Assembly: GCA_958448515.1 (NCBI GenBank)
Contig: CAUDEF010000025.1
Span: 1 to 22,560, forward strand
DNA length: 22,560 nucleotides
Source of the DNA: an uncultured Phascolarctobacterium sp.
GTDB lineage: Bacteria > Bacillota > Negativicutes > Acidaminococcales > Acidaminococcaceae
Direction of reading: 5' to 3'
Numbering within the stretch: position 1 is the first letter of the stretch; every line of letters starts with the position of its first letter. The notes beneath the pieces are model-generated. The model saw only the letters and a list, made by a program, of their open reading frames with translations, made no database searches and was not told the origin of the DNA. Made by a program: the position numbers and the translations under genes. Shown piece after piece: positions 8,087 to 16,409 of the stretch.

Positions 8087-9354
8087 TGGTGATGAAGATG
8101 AATATTTATGAATTTGTAAAAGCAAAAGCTGCCGCTGCCAAAAAAGCTGCTGCAAAACTTGCTGTCACAAAAACAGATATAAAAAATAAAGCTTTGCTTG
8201 CTATGGCTCAGGCTCTGCTGGATAATAAAGAATTTATACTGCAAGCCAATGCCGCAGATATGGAAAAAGCTGCAGCAAAAGGCATGCGTTCTTCCATGCT
8301 TGACAGATTAAAGCTTACTGAGGCACGCATTGAATCTATGGCAGAAGGACTGCGTCAGGTTGCTGCTCTGCCAGATCCTGTAGGCGTTGTAGTTGGCGGC
8401 AGCAGACTGGCAAATGGCCTTAAGATTACCAAAGTGCGTGTACCGCTGGGTGTTGTAGGCATTATTTATGAAGCTCGTCCTAATGTTACTGCTGATGCCG
8501 CAGGTTTGTGTCTGAAGTCCGGTAATGCTGTTATTTTAAAGGGCGGCAGTGAGGCAATGGAATCCAATAAAGCTGTAGCAAGCATTTTGGCTGAAGCAGC
8601 AGAATGCGCAGGCATTCCACAGGGAGCAGTTCAGTTTATTGACACTGCTGATCGTCAGGCAGTAACCGAGCTGATTCATCTTAATGGTCTTGTGGATGTA
8701 GTTATTCCCCGCGGCGGTGCCGGACTTATTAAAACAGTTGTTATGAATGCAACAGTACCGGTAATCGAAACCGGTGCCGGAGTGTGTCATACCTTTGTAG
8801 ATGAATCTGCTGATATTGAAATGGCTGTTAATATTGCTTATAATGCCAAAGTTCAGCGCCCTTCAGTATGCAATGCCATGGAAACATTGCTGGTACATAA
8901 AAATATTGCCGATAAATTTTTACCTGTCATGATGGAAAAATATCATGCGGCAGGGGTGGAAATTCGCGGTGATGAAAATGTTCAGAAGCTTGATGCACTG
9001 GCCGCAGCAGCTGAAGAAGAAGACTGGAGCACTGAGTACGGTGATTTGCGTTTGTCGGTAAAGGTTGTAGCTGATATGGATGAGGCAATTGAACATATAG
9101 CCAGATACAGTACCGGTCACAGCGAATGTATAGTTACAGAGAATCTGCGCAACGCCGATGAATTTCAGATGCGCGTTGATTCTGCGGCTGTTTATGTCAA
9201 TGCATCAACAAGATTTACAGACGGCTTTGAATTCGGATTTGGCGCTGAAATTGGTATCAGTACACAAAAACTGCATGCCAGAGGACCAATGGCTTTGCCG
9301 GAACTGACAAGCACAAAATATCTGATTAACGGAAACGGTCAGATACGTGGATAA
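8086..9354 (+). CDS. proA: Gamma-glutamyl phosphate reductase
   Basis: NADPH-dependent reduction of gamma-glutamyl phosphate to glutamate 5-semialdehyde, second step of proline synthesis, in partnership with ProB. This aldehyde-dehydrogenase-fold protein of about 420 residues has its catalytic Cys in RPSVCNAMETLL (C262 from this start), the VPLGVVGIIYEARPNVT and LKSGNAVILKGGSEA nucleotide-site stretches, and the C-terminal GFGAEIGISTQKLHARGPM signature. Three in-frame ATGs (8086, 8092, 8098) are possible: the first is coupled to the proB stop, while GGTG at 8088-8091 would serve the third. The exact start is therefore uncertain by four codons. proC is not in the window. Confidence 0.96.
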   Translation: MVMKMNIYEFVKAKAAAAKKAAAKLAVTKTDIKNKALLAMAQALLDNKEFILQANAADMEKAAAKGMRSSMLDRLKLTEARIESMAEGLRQVAALPDPVGVVVGGSRLANGLKITKVRVPLGVVGIIYEARPNVTADAAGLCLKSGNAVILKGGSEAMESNKAVASILAEAAECAGIPQGAVQFIDTADRQAVTELIHLNGLVDVVIPRGGAGLIKTVVMNATVPVIETGAGVCHTFVDESADIEMAVNIAYNAKVQRPSVCNAMETLLVHKNIADKFLPVMMEKYHAAGVEIRGDENVQKLDALAAAAEEEDWSTEYGDLRLSVKVVADMDEAIEHIARYSTGHSECIVTENLRNADEFQMRVDSAAVYVNASTRFTDGFEFGFGAEIGISTQKLHARGPMALPELTSTKYLINGNGQIRG

Positions 9355-9363
9355 TTAACTGCT

Positions 9364-9401
9364 GGTCGGGTTGCTGAAAATGTAACTCGACTTTCTTTTT
9401 T
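9364..9401 (+). terminator. Terminator after proA
   Basis: An 8-bp stem with one G-U pair (9365-9372 with 9384-9391, 11-base loop) is followed by TTTCTTTTTT. It is weaker than the other terminators here but well placed ten bases past the proA stop. Confidence 0.7.
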
Positions 9402-9442
9402 GCTCCGTAAAAACTGTGAATTTTTCATAAAAAAATTAGCAT

Positions 9443-9468
9443 TTTCTTCATAATTTGACATGAAGAAA
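9443..9468. promoter_or_regulatory. Inverted repeat, possible operator
   Basis: TTTCTTCAT and ATGAAGAAA form a perfect 9-bp inverted repeat with an 8-base spacer, just upstream of the extended -10 promoter of the following operon. It could bind a dimeric regulator. No T run follows it, so it is not a terminator. The regulator is unknown. Confidence 0.3.
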
Positions 9469-9491
9469 GTATATGCTTTAGCTGAAAAATT

Positions 9492-9500
9492 TGATATAAT
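9492..9500 (+). promoter_or_regulatory. Promoter of the membrane-trio/mre operon
   Basis: TGATATAAT is an extended -10 element with a perfect TATAAT. No matching -35 box is seen at 16-18 bases, which is normal for extended -10 promoters. A TTGACA at 9455-9460 lies too far away to pair with it. Confidence 0.5.
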
Positions 9501-9564
9501 AAATAGGATTTTAAAAGGGAAAGAGTTTCTCTATAATTTATAAAGAGTGATGGAGGGAATTTTT

Positions 9565-10068
9565 TTGGAAGAGTTGTATCGTGAAGAGTCATCTGCAAGC
9601 GGTGACAGAAAAGTGATAGCATTTATTACTTTGCTTATCATTGGTGCGTTGTTTGCCTACGAAGGTTATGGTTATTATACTACAGGTCATTTTGATCCGC
9701 TGGGATGGGGTATGAATGTATGTTTCCTTCTGCTCTGGATCTGGCGTGTATCTTTTGGCTATACTCTTATTCTGTATAAAAACCACACTTTGGAAGTTGT
9801 CAGCCACGGTTTTGGTATCAGACGCAGTTATTTTGTTGATTTAACCAGAACAGAAAGCTTTACCAACAGATATGTAAAGAGCTTTTTCCGTAAAACAAAA
9901 ATCAGTCATTATATTCATCGTTATAACTCTCTTGACAGCAATCCGCAAAGGCTGCTGGTATTTACAGAAGGCAAAAAGAATAAGCTTGCCGGACTTCTTT
10001 TTAAGGCTAGCGATAAATTTGTTCAGCAGCTGCGCAAACAGATGCCGGATAAATATATTGAATTATAA
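9565..10068 (+). CDS. Membrane protein of unknown function, PH-like tail
   Basis: I do not recognise this protein. From a TTG start it has 167 residues: a short acidic N-terminus, two probable membrane helices (about 17-38 and 47-70), then a basic cytosolic part (about 71-167) rich in beta-like segments (HTLEVVSHGFGIRRSYFVDL, RLLVFTEGKKNKLAG). The arrangement resembles small bacterial PH-domain membrane proteins, but that is only a shape match. The TTG is chosen because GGAGGG ends 7 bases before it; the upstream GTG (9547) and ATG (9550) would place that ribosome site inside the gene. It is first in the long operon running to 20086. Confidence 0.7.
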   Translation: MEELYREESSASGDRKVIAFITLLIIGALFAYEGYGYYTTGHFDPLGWGMNVCFLLLWIWRVSFGYTLILYKNHTLEVVSHGFGIRRSYFVDLTRTESFTNRYVKSFFRKTKISHYIHRYNSLDSNPQRLLVFTEGKKNKLAGLLFKASDKFVQQLRKQMPDKYIEL

Positions 10069-10106
10069 GATAATGAGAGATTGAGTACTTTGGAGGATTT
10101 TTAGTA

Positions 10107-10397
10107 ATGGACGCAATTAATGCTGTTGACCCTACGCTGGTATGTACCAGAATTATGCTGGTGTTTTTCGGTGCTTTTTTCTATATTTTTCTGGTAGCCA
10201 AGATTATTGGACCTGAAAAGAAACAAAACTGGTTCAAACGCCGCACTAAATATACTTTTTTTAATAAACGCGGTATTTTAGGTGAATATATCAATTTTGG
10301 CTATCCTATCTGCTGGCAGGGAATTATAGTATTTTTTGCCATTTACGGAGTAATCTTTGGCTTCGGCTACTGGTATATTTTCCTGTGCGCATATTAA
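10107..10397 (+). CDS. Small two-helix membrane protein, unknown function
   Basis: A 96-residue protein that I do not recognise. Two hydrophobic stretches (about 12-34 and 70-93) flank a strongly basic loop (KKQNWFKRRTKY and KRG). It is rich in Phe, Tyr and Trp. GGAGG lies about 10 bases before the ATG, and it is 38 bases from the gene before and 15 from the one after, so it should be co-expressed with them. A link to envelope biogenesis is only inferred from the mre genes downstream. Confidence 0.65.
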   Translation: MDAINAVDPTLVCTRIMLVFFGAFFYIFLVAKIIGPEKKQNWFKRRTKYTFFNKRGILGEYINFGYPICWQGIIVFFAIYGVIFGFGYWYIFLCAY

Positions 10398-10412
10398 AAG
10401 TGAGGTTTAGTG

Positions 10413-10847
10413 ATGACTGATATTAAGGGTATTGTTGTAAAAAAACAAGGCGAAAGAGCCGAAGTAAAGATAGATAAAACAAGAAGTACAGGCAGTAATC
10501 TGCCCAAGTATCTTGATTGCTGGAATCCTGTAAGTGCAAAAGCAGGGGATATTGTAGGAATTGAGTATCAGGAGCTTGATAAACGCAAAGCACAGCTGAT
10601 TATGTATGGCTTTCCTATTTTAGGTATTCTGGCAGGTGTTGCTTTTGGCAACAGTCTGGCAGTGTTTTTCAAAATGGACAGACTGATGTTTATTTCGGCA
10701 GGTGCAATTTTGTGGTTCCTGGTAGCATTTAATTATGCGCGTATTTTTAAACGTGACGCAGTGCGCCAGGGAAGACAGCCTGTTATTGTAGAAATTGAAG
10801 TTCAGAAAATGGTTATCGATATGAGCGATAATCCGGAAAAGAAATAG
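10413..10847 (+). CDS. RseC/MucC-like membrane protein
   Basis: A 144-residue protein with the layout of the RseC/MucC family (SoxR-reducing system and sigma-E regulation in proteobacteria). An N-terminal soluble domain begins GIVVKKQGERAEVKI and ends GDIVGIEYQELDKRKAQ; two membrane helices follow (about 62-85 and 90-112), then a charged tail. Family members normally carry a cluster of cysteines after the first strands; here only C36 remains, so a redox or Fe-S role is doubtful. The ATG at 10413 is preferred over the GTG one codon earlier because GAGG then sits 7 bases away. Function in this organism is unknown. Confidence 0.6.
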   Translation: MTDIKGIVVKKQGERAEVKIDKTRSTGSNLPKYLDCWNPVSAKAGDIVGIEYQELDKRKAQLIMYGFPILGILAGVAFGNSLAVFFKMDRLMFISAGAILWFLVAFNYARIFKRDAVRQGRQPVIVEIEVQKMVIDMSDNPEKK

Positions 10848-10856
10848 GTTAGATTC

Positions 10857-11459
10857 ATGCAGGTTATATTAGCTTCTGCTTCACCGAGAAGGCTGGAGCT
10901 TCTGAAGCAAATTGGGCTGGAGCCGATTGTTTGCCCGGCAGATTATGCTGAAGAAACAGGTGCTGAAAGTGAAGCGCAAAAAGTAGTTCTTGATAATGCC
11001 AGGGGTAAGTGCCATGCGGTAAGTAAACTGCATGGTGATAATCTGCCCGTGATTGCAGCTGATACTGTTGTTGTATATGGAGGCAGGATTTTAGGAAAAC
11101 CCAAAGATGCAGCTGAAGCAGTAAAGATGCTGTCTGAGCTGTCTGGCAGAAAACATAAAGTTTTAACCGGTGTTGCCGTATCTTATCATGGCAATACTGC
11201 TGCAGAGGTATGTGAAACAGAAGTTTATTTCCGTACTTTATCAGATAATGAAATAAAATCATACGTAGCAACCGGAGAGCCTTTGGATAAAGCTGGTGCT
11301 TATGGCATTCAGGGAAAAGGTGCCGTGTTTGTAGAAAAAATTGATGGCTGCTACAATAACGTAGTGGGCTTGCCACTCACCCGTTTGCATTTAATGCTGG
11401 CTAAATTAGGAGTGGAAGGTTTTGCTGAGCAAAACAATCAAGGAAATACCGCTTTGTGA
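10857..11459 (+). CDS. maf: Maf nucleotide pyrophosphatase (dTTP/UTP type)
   Basis: Hydrolyses non-canonical or selected nucleoside triphosphates to monophosphates; Maf has been linked to septum inhibition. The 200 residues begin with the family signature SASPRR (7-12). The catalytic Asp is D69 in AADTVV, and the GEPLDKAGAYGIQGKG loop is typical of the dTTP/UTP-specific (YhdE-like) branch. The ribosome site is poor (AGG at the preceding stop), so translation is probably coupled to the gene before it. It overlaps radC by 38 bases at its 3' end. maf-radC-mreB is a common order in Firmicutes. Confidence 0.94.
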   Translation: MQVILASASPRRLELLKQIGLEPIVCPADYAEETGAESEAQKVVLDNARGKCHAVSKLHGDNLPVIAADTVVVYGGRILGKPKDAAEAVKMLSELSGRKHKVLTGVAVSYHGNTAAEVCETEVYFRTLSDNEIKSYVATGEPLDKAGAYGIQGKGAVFVEKIDGCYNNVVGLPLTRLHLMLAKLGVEGFAEQNNQGNTAL

Positions 11460-12108
11460 CAGACCGCGGGAAAAAATGGCTGCGGCAGGAGCTGCGGCTT
11501 TAACGGATGCAGAGCTTATTGCGATACTTCTGCGTACCGGAACAGCAGATAAGTCTGCGCTGGCTATTGCCGGAGAGATGACTGAGAACGGCGGACTATA
11601 TAAAAGACTTGCCGGTATTACAAAGCTTGCTGAGCTTACCGGAATTAAAGGTTTAGGTCAGGCTAAGGCTGCAACCGTTCTGGCAGCTTTGGAAATTGGC
11701 AGAAGAATTGCTTCTGCCAGACCTATTGCCAAAAGTCTTGTCAGCTGCCCTCAGGATGCAGCTGATTATCTGATGCCGCGTTTGCGTTATGCGGTTAAAG
11801 AACAGTTTATTGTTATTCTTTTAAATACGAAAAATAAGATAATTGGTACAGAACTGATTTCCGAAGGCTCACTGACAGCATCTGTGGTTCATGCACGGGA
11901 GGTTTTTCGTCCGGCACTTCTGCAGCATGCTGCCGCAATTATTGTGGCACATAATCATCCTTCCGGAGATCCTGCACCAAGCAGTGAAGATAGAAATGTT
12001 ACCAGAATGCTGGTCGAGTCAGGTAAAATATTGGGTATACCTTTACTGGATCATTTGATTATTGGTGATGGTGTTTATTATAGTTTTCAGGAATATGGAG
12101 CATTATAG
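11422..12108 (+). CDS. radC: RadC-family JAB/MPN domain protein
   Basis: RadC (UPF0758) protein of 228 residues, named for a DNA-repair role that is disputed. The N-terminal half has a helix-hairpin-helix-like segment (LTGIKGLGQAKAATVLAALEIGRR). The C-terminal half is a JAMM metalloprotease-type domain with H177-N-H179 and the PSGDPAPSSED stretch ending at D190. The start is a TTG inside the end of maf, with AGGAG 9 bases upstream; no ATG is available before the conserved DRPREK segment. The overlap indicates translational coupling to maf. Confidence 0.92.
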   Translation: MLSKTIKEIPLCDRPREKMAAAGAAALTDAELIAILLRTGTADKSALAIAGEMTENGGLYKRLAGITKLAELTGIKGLGQAKAATVLAALEIGRRIASARPIAKSLVSCPQDAADYLMPRLRYAVKEQFIVILLNTKNKIIGTELISEGSLTASVVHAREVFRPALLQHAAAIIVAHNHPSGDPAPSSEDRNVTRMLVESGKILGIPLLDHLIIGDGVYYSFQEYGAL

Positions 12109-12128
12109 ATTTAGGAGGACACACAGGA

Positions 12129-13172
12129 ATGAAATTTAAATTTCCCAATATTCGTTTGTTTAATAATATGTCTGATGATATGGGTATCGATTTAGGTACT
12201 GCTAATACACTTGTGCACTGCAAGGATAAAGGTATTATAATCCGTGAGCCTTCTGTTGTGGCTGTGGACAGAGATACAAATGAAGTTTTGGCAATTGGTG
12301 CGGAAGCAAAAAGAATGATTGGCCGCACTCCGGGAAACATTGTGGCTATCCGTCCCATGAAGGATGGCGTTATTGCTGATTATGAAATTACTCAGTCCAT
12401 GCTGAAGCATTTTATTAAAAAAGCTATGGGCAATAAGAGTTTTGTACGTCCGCGTATTCTGGTTGGTGTTCCTTCCGGTGTTACCGAAGTTGAAAAACGT
12501 GCGGTTATCGATGCTACTATCGAAGCTGGTGCGCGTGAAGCATATCTTATTGAAGAACCCATGGCTGCGGCTATTGGTGCAGGACTTCCTGTACAGGAAG
12601 CAACCGGAAGCATGGTTGTTGATATCGGCGGCGGTACCTGTGAGGTTGCAGTTATTTCTTTAGGCGGTATTGTTGTCAGCAAAAGTACACGTGCCGGCGG
12701 TGACTCCATTGATGCTGCTATTGTGCGTTATATCAGAAAAACATTTAATCTGCTGATTGGTGAACGTACTGCTGAAGCTATTAAGATTGAAATAGGTACT
12801 GCAATGCCTATGGAAAATCCGCCTGTAATGGAGGTTCGCGGTCGTGACCTTGTTTCTGGTCTGCCCAAGAATATACAGGTTGATGCCAACCACATCTGCG
12901 AAGCTGTAGAGGAGCCAGTAAGCAGTATTGTAGAGGCAGTACGCAATACCCTGGAACGTACTCCGCCTGAATTATCTGCGGATATTATGGACAGAGGCAT
13001 TATTATGACAGGTGGTTCTTCCATGCTGCGTAACCTTGATCGTCTTATTTCCAGAGAAACATGCATGCCAGTTTACGTTTCTGATGAAGCGCTGAACTGT
13101 GTTGCTCTGGGTACAGGTATTGCTGTAGAAAATGTTGATGTCTATAAAAAAGGTTTCATGACTTCCAAATAA
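12129..13172 (+). CDS. mreB: Rod shape-determining actin homologue MreB
   Basis: Actin-like ATPase that forms membrane-associated filaments and guides the elongasome. The 347 residues include the phosphate-1 loop DLGTANTLV, the connecting stretch LVGVPSGVTEVEKRAV, phosphate-2 VVDIGGGTCEVAVISLGGIV, and the adenosine loop IIMTGGSSMLRNLD. The N-terminus carries a short hydrophobic-basic stretch suited to membrane contact. AGGAGG precedes the ATG by 11 bases, with a second AGGA close by. First of the mreBCD-mrdA-rodA set. Confidence 0.97.
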   Translation: MKFKFPNIRLFNNMSDDMGIDLGTANTLVHCKDKGIIIREPSVVAVDRDTNEVLAIGAEAKRMIGRTPGNIVAIRPMKDGVIADYEITQSMLKHFIKKAMGNKSFVRPRILVGVPSGVTEVEKRAVIDATIEAGAREAYLIEEPMAAAIGAGLPVQEATGSMVVDIGGGTCEVAVISLGGIVVSKSTRAGGDSIDAAIVRYIRKTFNLLIGERTAEAIKIEIGTAMPMENPPVMEVRGRDLVSGLPKNIQVDANHICEAVEEPVSSIVEAVRNTLERTPPELSADIMDRGIIMTGGSSMLRNLDRLISRETCMPVYVSDEALNCVALGTGIAVENVDVYKKGFMTSK

Positions 13173-13193
13173 AGAAAGTTATCGAGGATTGGC

Positions 13194-14054
13194 ATGAATA
13201 AAAAGTATATGCTCGGGCTGTTGAGTGTTATCATTATGTTTAGTATGTTATCGTTAGCTGTTGCAGGAAAAAGCCGTTTTCCTCTCATTAATAAAGCAGT
13301 AGCCTTCGTGCTGCTGCCTGTTGAGAGCAGTATAACAGCTGTTGGTCATACGGCTGATGGTATCAGAGAGTTTTGGAAATCACTTACAGTGCTGCAAAGT
13401 GAAAATGAAGAATTAAAGAAGGATAATGCTGAATTGCGCAGTGCTAATCTGGCGATGGCAGCAATTTATGCGGAAAATCAGCAATTGCGCAAGCTTGTTG
13501 GTTACAATGAGCAGCATAAGGATCAGACTACTGTGCCGGCAAAGGTAATTGCCCGTAATTTTGGCGACTTGCGCGACAGTTTGTATATTAATGTTGGTGC
13601 TGACAGAGGCCTGAAACGTGAAATGGCTGTAGTTAATCAGGATGGCATGGTTGGCGTAATTGATGAAGTTTATGATGATTATGCCAGAGTACTGCTTATA
13701 ACATCTGCCAACTGCAGAATTGGCGGAAGGGTTTTGCGCAGTGATTCCAGAGCTATTGGCATAACCTGTGGACGCAGTTCTGCTGACGGCAGCCTGATTA
13801 TGGATCATATTTTTCGTGAGGCAAGTATCAGAGAGGGCGATGTTATCGTAACCAGCGGTTTCAGCGGTAGCCATCCGGAAAATATTTTAATTGGTAAAGT
13901 AACATCTACAAAAGTGGACAGTGTAGGATTATTACAGCAGGCTAATGTTATTCCTGCTGCTGATATAGCAGATGTAGAATATGTGCTTGTTATTACAAGC
14001 TTTGTTCCGCAACCTAAATTAGATAGTGATGTGCAGGGAGGACAGGCAAAATGA
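13194..14054 (+). CDS. mreC: Rod shape-determining protein MreC
   Basis: Bitopic elongasome protein that activates PBP2-RodA. The 286 residues have one N-terminal membrane helix (about 5-25), a coiled coil (about 64-100, QSENEELKKDNAELRSANL) and a beta-rich extracytoplasmic part with the NVGADRGLKREMAVVNQDGMVGVI signature. GAGG lies 8 bases before the ATG. The stop overlaps mreD by four bases. Confidence 0.95.
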   Translation: MNKKYMLGLLSVIIMFSMLSLAVAGKSRFPLINKAVAFVLLPVESSITAVGHTADGIREFWKSLTVLQSENEELKKDNAELRSANLAMAAIYAENQQLRKLVGYNEQHKDQTTVPAKVIARNFGDLRDSLYINVGADRGLKREMAVVNQDGMVGVIDEVYDDYARVLLITSANCRIGGRVLRSDSRAIGITCGRSSADGSLIMDHIFREASIREGDVIVTSGFSGSHPENILIGKVTSTKVDSVGLLQQANVIPAADIADVEYVLVITSFVPQPKLDSDVQGGQAK

Positions 14055-14551
14055 GGAGACTGATTTGGCCCGTCCTGTTTCTGCTTTTAATACTGATTCA
14101 GGGTTCATTTTCTGTTTTTTATACTGGCTGGCTGGCAGTGGATTTATCATTACTGGCAATTTACAGCTATGCACTTTTGCGTGGCGAAAAATATGGCGTT
14201 CTTACAGGAGCCGGAGTCGGTTTAGTGCAGGATGCCATGACGGTAGGTATTTTTGGCTTTCATATATTTACCAGAAGTGTTGTTGGTTATCTGGTAGGCT
14301 TGACCAAAGAAAAGATTTTTAAAGAAAACAGCAGTTATCATATTATTTTAATAGGTGCCTGCAGTCTGCTGATCAGGTTCTGTTACTGGTGGCTGGAGTT
14401 GATTCGTACAGACTGGCACTGGAGCATTTTACCGGGGTTCTTATGGGATACTTTGGGTTATTGCCTGGGTAATATGCTTTGCGTAGTACCAATGGTATAT
14501 ATTACGAAAAAAATATATGAGTGGATTAAAAAAGAGGATATTTCATATTAA
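14051..14551 (+). CDS. mreD: Rod shape-determining protein MreD
   Basis: Polytopic partner of MreC, 166 residues with about five membrane helices and the family's glycine-rich GAGVGLVQDAMT stretch followed by GIFGFHIFTRSVVGYLVG. The ATG overlaps the mreC stop (ATGA) and a GGGAGG ribosome site lies within mreC, so the two are translationally coupled. Confidence 0.93.
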   Translation: MRRLIWPVLFLLLILIQGSFSVFYTGWLAVDLSLLAIYSYALLRGEKYGVLTGAGVGLVQDAMTVGIFGFHIFTRSVVGYLVGLTKEKIFKENSSYHIILIGACSLLIRFCYWWLELIRTDWHWSILPGFLWDTLGYCLGNMLCVVPMVYITKKIYEWIKKEDISY

Positions 14552-14568
14552 GGAAAGGGAGGAAAGTC

Positions 14569-16389
14569 ATGCTCAATAAACATAACATTAACAGATTTTA
14601 TGTAATGTTTGGTATTTGTATGTTTTTATTTATCGTGTTAATTGGACGCATGGCTTATCTGCAGCTCTGGCGCGGCGATTATTATGCCAAGCAGTCTGAC
14701 GGAAACAGACTGCGTCAGTCAAAAATTATTGCTCCAAGGGGCATTATTTTAGACAGTGATGGTCATGAGCTGGTAAATAATCTTCCCGGATATGCTGTAG
14801 CACTGCAGAAGCAAAGTAAATATGATCCGGAAATGCTGAAACAATTAAGCGCTTTGCTGAATATTCCTTTAAGTGAAATTGAAAAGAAAATAGAAAGAAG
14901 CAAGAATTACTACGAGCCTATCAGGCTGAAAACTAATCTTACTCCGGAGATGGTAACTAAGATTGAAGAACAGCGTAAGGATATGCCGGATGTAATTTTA
15001 GAAGTACAGCCCATTCGCAATTACATCTACAAAGAGTTTGCTGTTCATGCACTTGGCTATGTTGGTGAAGTAAGTGCCTATGAAATAGAGCAGGGAATTT
15101 TTAAGGATGTAACGCAGGGCAGTATTGTTGGTAAATCCGGTCTTGAGCAGAGTTATGATAAATATCTGCGCGGACAGGATGGCTATTTTATGGAAGAGGT
15201 TGATGTAGCCGGTAATGTTGTACAGCATTATGATACGGTAGATCCTGTTCCCGGTAAAAATTTAAAACTGACTATTAATTACAAATTGCAAAAAACATTG
15301 GAAGAGTTTATTGATAAGCATCTTGCTTATCTGCGCAGTTCCGGTCTTGCTCCCAATGCCAGAGCAGCGGCGGTTGTGGCTATTGATCCGCGCAGCGGCG
15401 CCGTAAGAGCAATGGTAAGCCGTCCTGATTACGACCCTAATCTCTTTGTAAACGGTATTTCCTATGATGACTGGAACGAAATTAATAATGATCCCAATTA
15501 TCCCATGAATAATAAGGCTATCAGCGGTGAGTATCCTCCGGGATCTACTTTTAAGATTGTAACAGGCAGTGCTGCCTTTGAATTAAATAAGGTTACACTT
15601 GATGAAGAAATTTACGATGGCGGTTTTCATCCGCTTGTTCCTACCATGGGTAATGCTGAGGGTGAAGTTCTTGGTTGGCTGAGCTTTATTGAAGCTTTGG
15701 CAAAGTCTGATAACGTGTATTTTTATGAACTTGGTTATCGTGTTGGTATTGATAATATCAGCAAATATGCTGCCATCTACGGGTTTGGTCAGAAAACAGG
15801 CATTGATCTGGAAGGAGAAAGCAGAGGACTTGTAGCTTCCAAACAGGTAAAACGTGATATCTGGGATGAAGACTGGCGGCTTGGTGATACATTCAACGCG
15901 GCTATCGGACAGGGTTTTAATCTGGCTACACCACTACAGCTGGCTGCTATGCTCAGCAGTGTTGCAAATGGCGGCACCAGATATCAGCCATATCTTGTAG
16001 ACAGTATTTTAAATGCTGATGGCAGTCTGTTTCTTAAGCCTGAACGTCCGCCGGGAAAACATTTAGATGTATCTCAGAGAACTTTGGATTATATGCAGAT
16101 GGGCATGAGTGCTACTACTCAGGAGGGTGGTACAGCTTCTTATTTTGATGCTTTGCCTCGTAAGGTTGCGGGTAAAACCGGTACAGTAGAAAACTCTCAT
16201 GGACGCGATCATGGTATTTTTGTTGCTTATGGACCAGTAGAAGATCCGGAACTTGTTGTTGTTGCTCTTGTAGAACAGGGCGGTTTTGGTACTTCGGCAG
16301 CAGGTCCTATTGTATATAAAGTTTTTGAAGAGCATTTCCGTGAAGAAGGCTTGATTCCGGAAGCAGATGAAACAGCTGAGAAAATTTAA
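14569..16389 (+). CDS. mrdA: Penicillin-binding protein 2 (elongation transpeptidase)
   Basis: Class B PBP that cross-links peptidoglycan during rod elongation as the partner of RodA; target of beta-lactams. The 606 residues have one N-terminal membrane helix (about 12-30), a dimerisation domain (IAPRGIILDSDG..., KSGLEQSYDKYLRG), and a transpeptidase domain with active-site S326-T-F-K329, S380-D-N382 and K536-T-G. Length and spacing match E. coli PBP2. GGGAGG lies about 8 bases before the ATG. Confidence 0.96.
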   Translation: MLNKHNINRFYVMFGICMFLFIVLIGRMAYLQLWRGDYYAKQSDGNRLRQSKIIAPRGIILDSDGHELVNNLPGYAVALQKQSKYDPEMLKQLSALLNIPLSEIEKKIERSKNYYEPIRLKTNLTPEMVTKIEEQRKDMPDVILEVQPIRNYIYKEFAVHALGYVGEVSAYEIEQGIFKDVTQGSIVGKSGLEQSYDKYLRGQDGYFMEEVDVAGNVVQHYDTVDPVPGKNLKLTINYKLQKTLEEFIDKHLAYLRSSGLAPNARAAAVVAIDPRSGAVRAMVSRPDYDPNLFVNGISYDDWNEINNDPNYPMNNKAISGEYPPGSTFKIVTGSAAFELNKVTLDEEIYDGGFHPLVPTMGNAEGEVLGWLSFIEALAKSDNVYFYELGYRVGIDNISKYAAIYGFGQKTGIDLEGESRGLVASKQVKRDIWDEDWRLGDTFNAAIGQGFNLATPLQLAAMLSSVANGGTRYQPYLVDSILNADGSLFLKPERPPGKHLDVSQRTLDYMQMGMSATTQEGGTASYFDALPRKVAGKTGTVENSHGRDHGIFVAYGPVEDPELVVVALVEQGGFGTSAAGPIVYKVFEEHFREEGLIPEADETAEKI

Positions 16390-16409
16390 GAGTAAAGAAA
16401 GGACACAGC

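Noticed and set aside
9455..9460. TTGACA as -35 box of the membrane-trio promoter
   Set aside because: At 17 bases downstream the sequence is TTAGCT, a poor -10, and the good TATAAT at 9495 is 34 bases away.
10864..11376. 170-codon minus-strand frame inside maf
   Set aside because: It fully overlaps the conserved maf gene and its His/Gln/Leu-rich product is typical of an antisense shadow.
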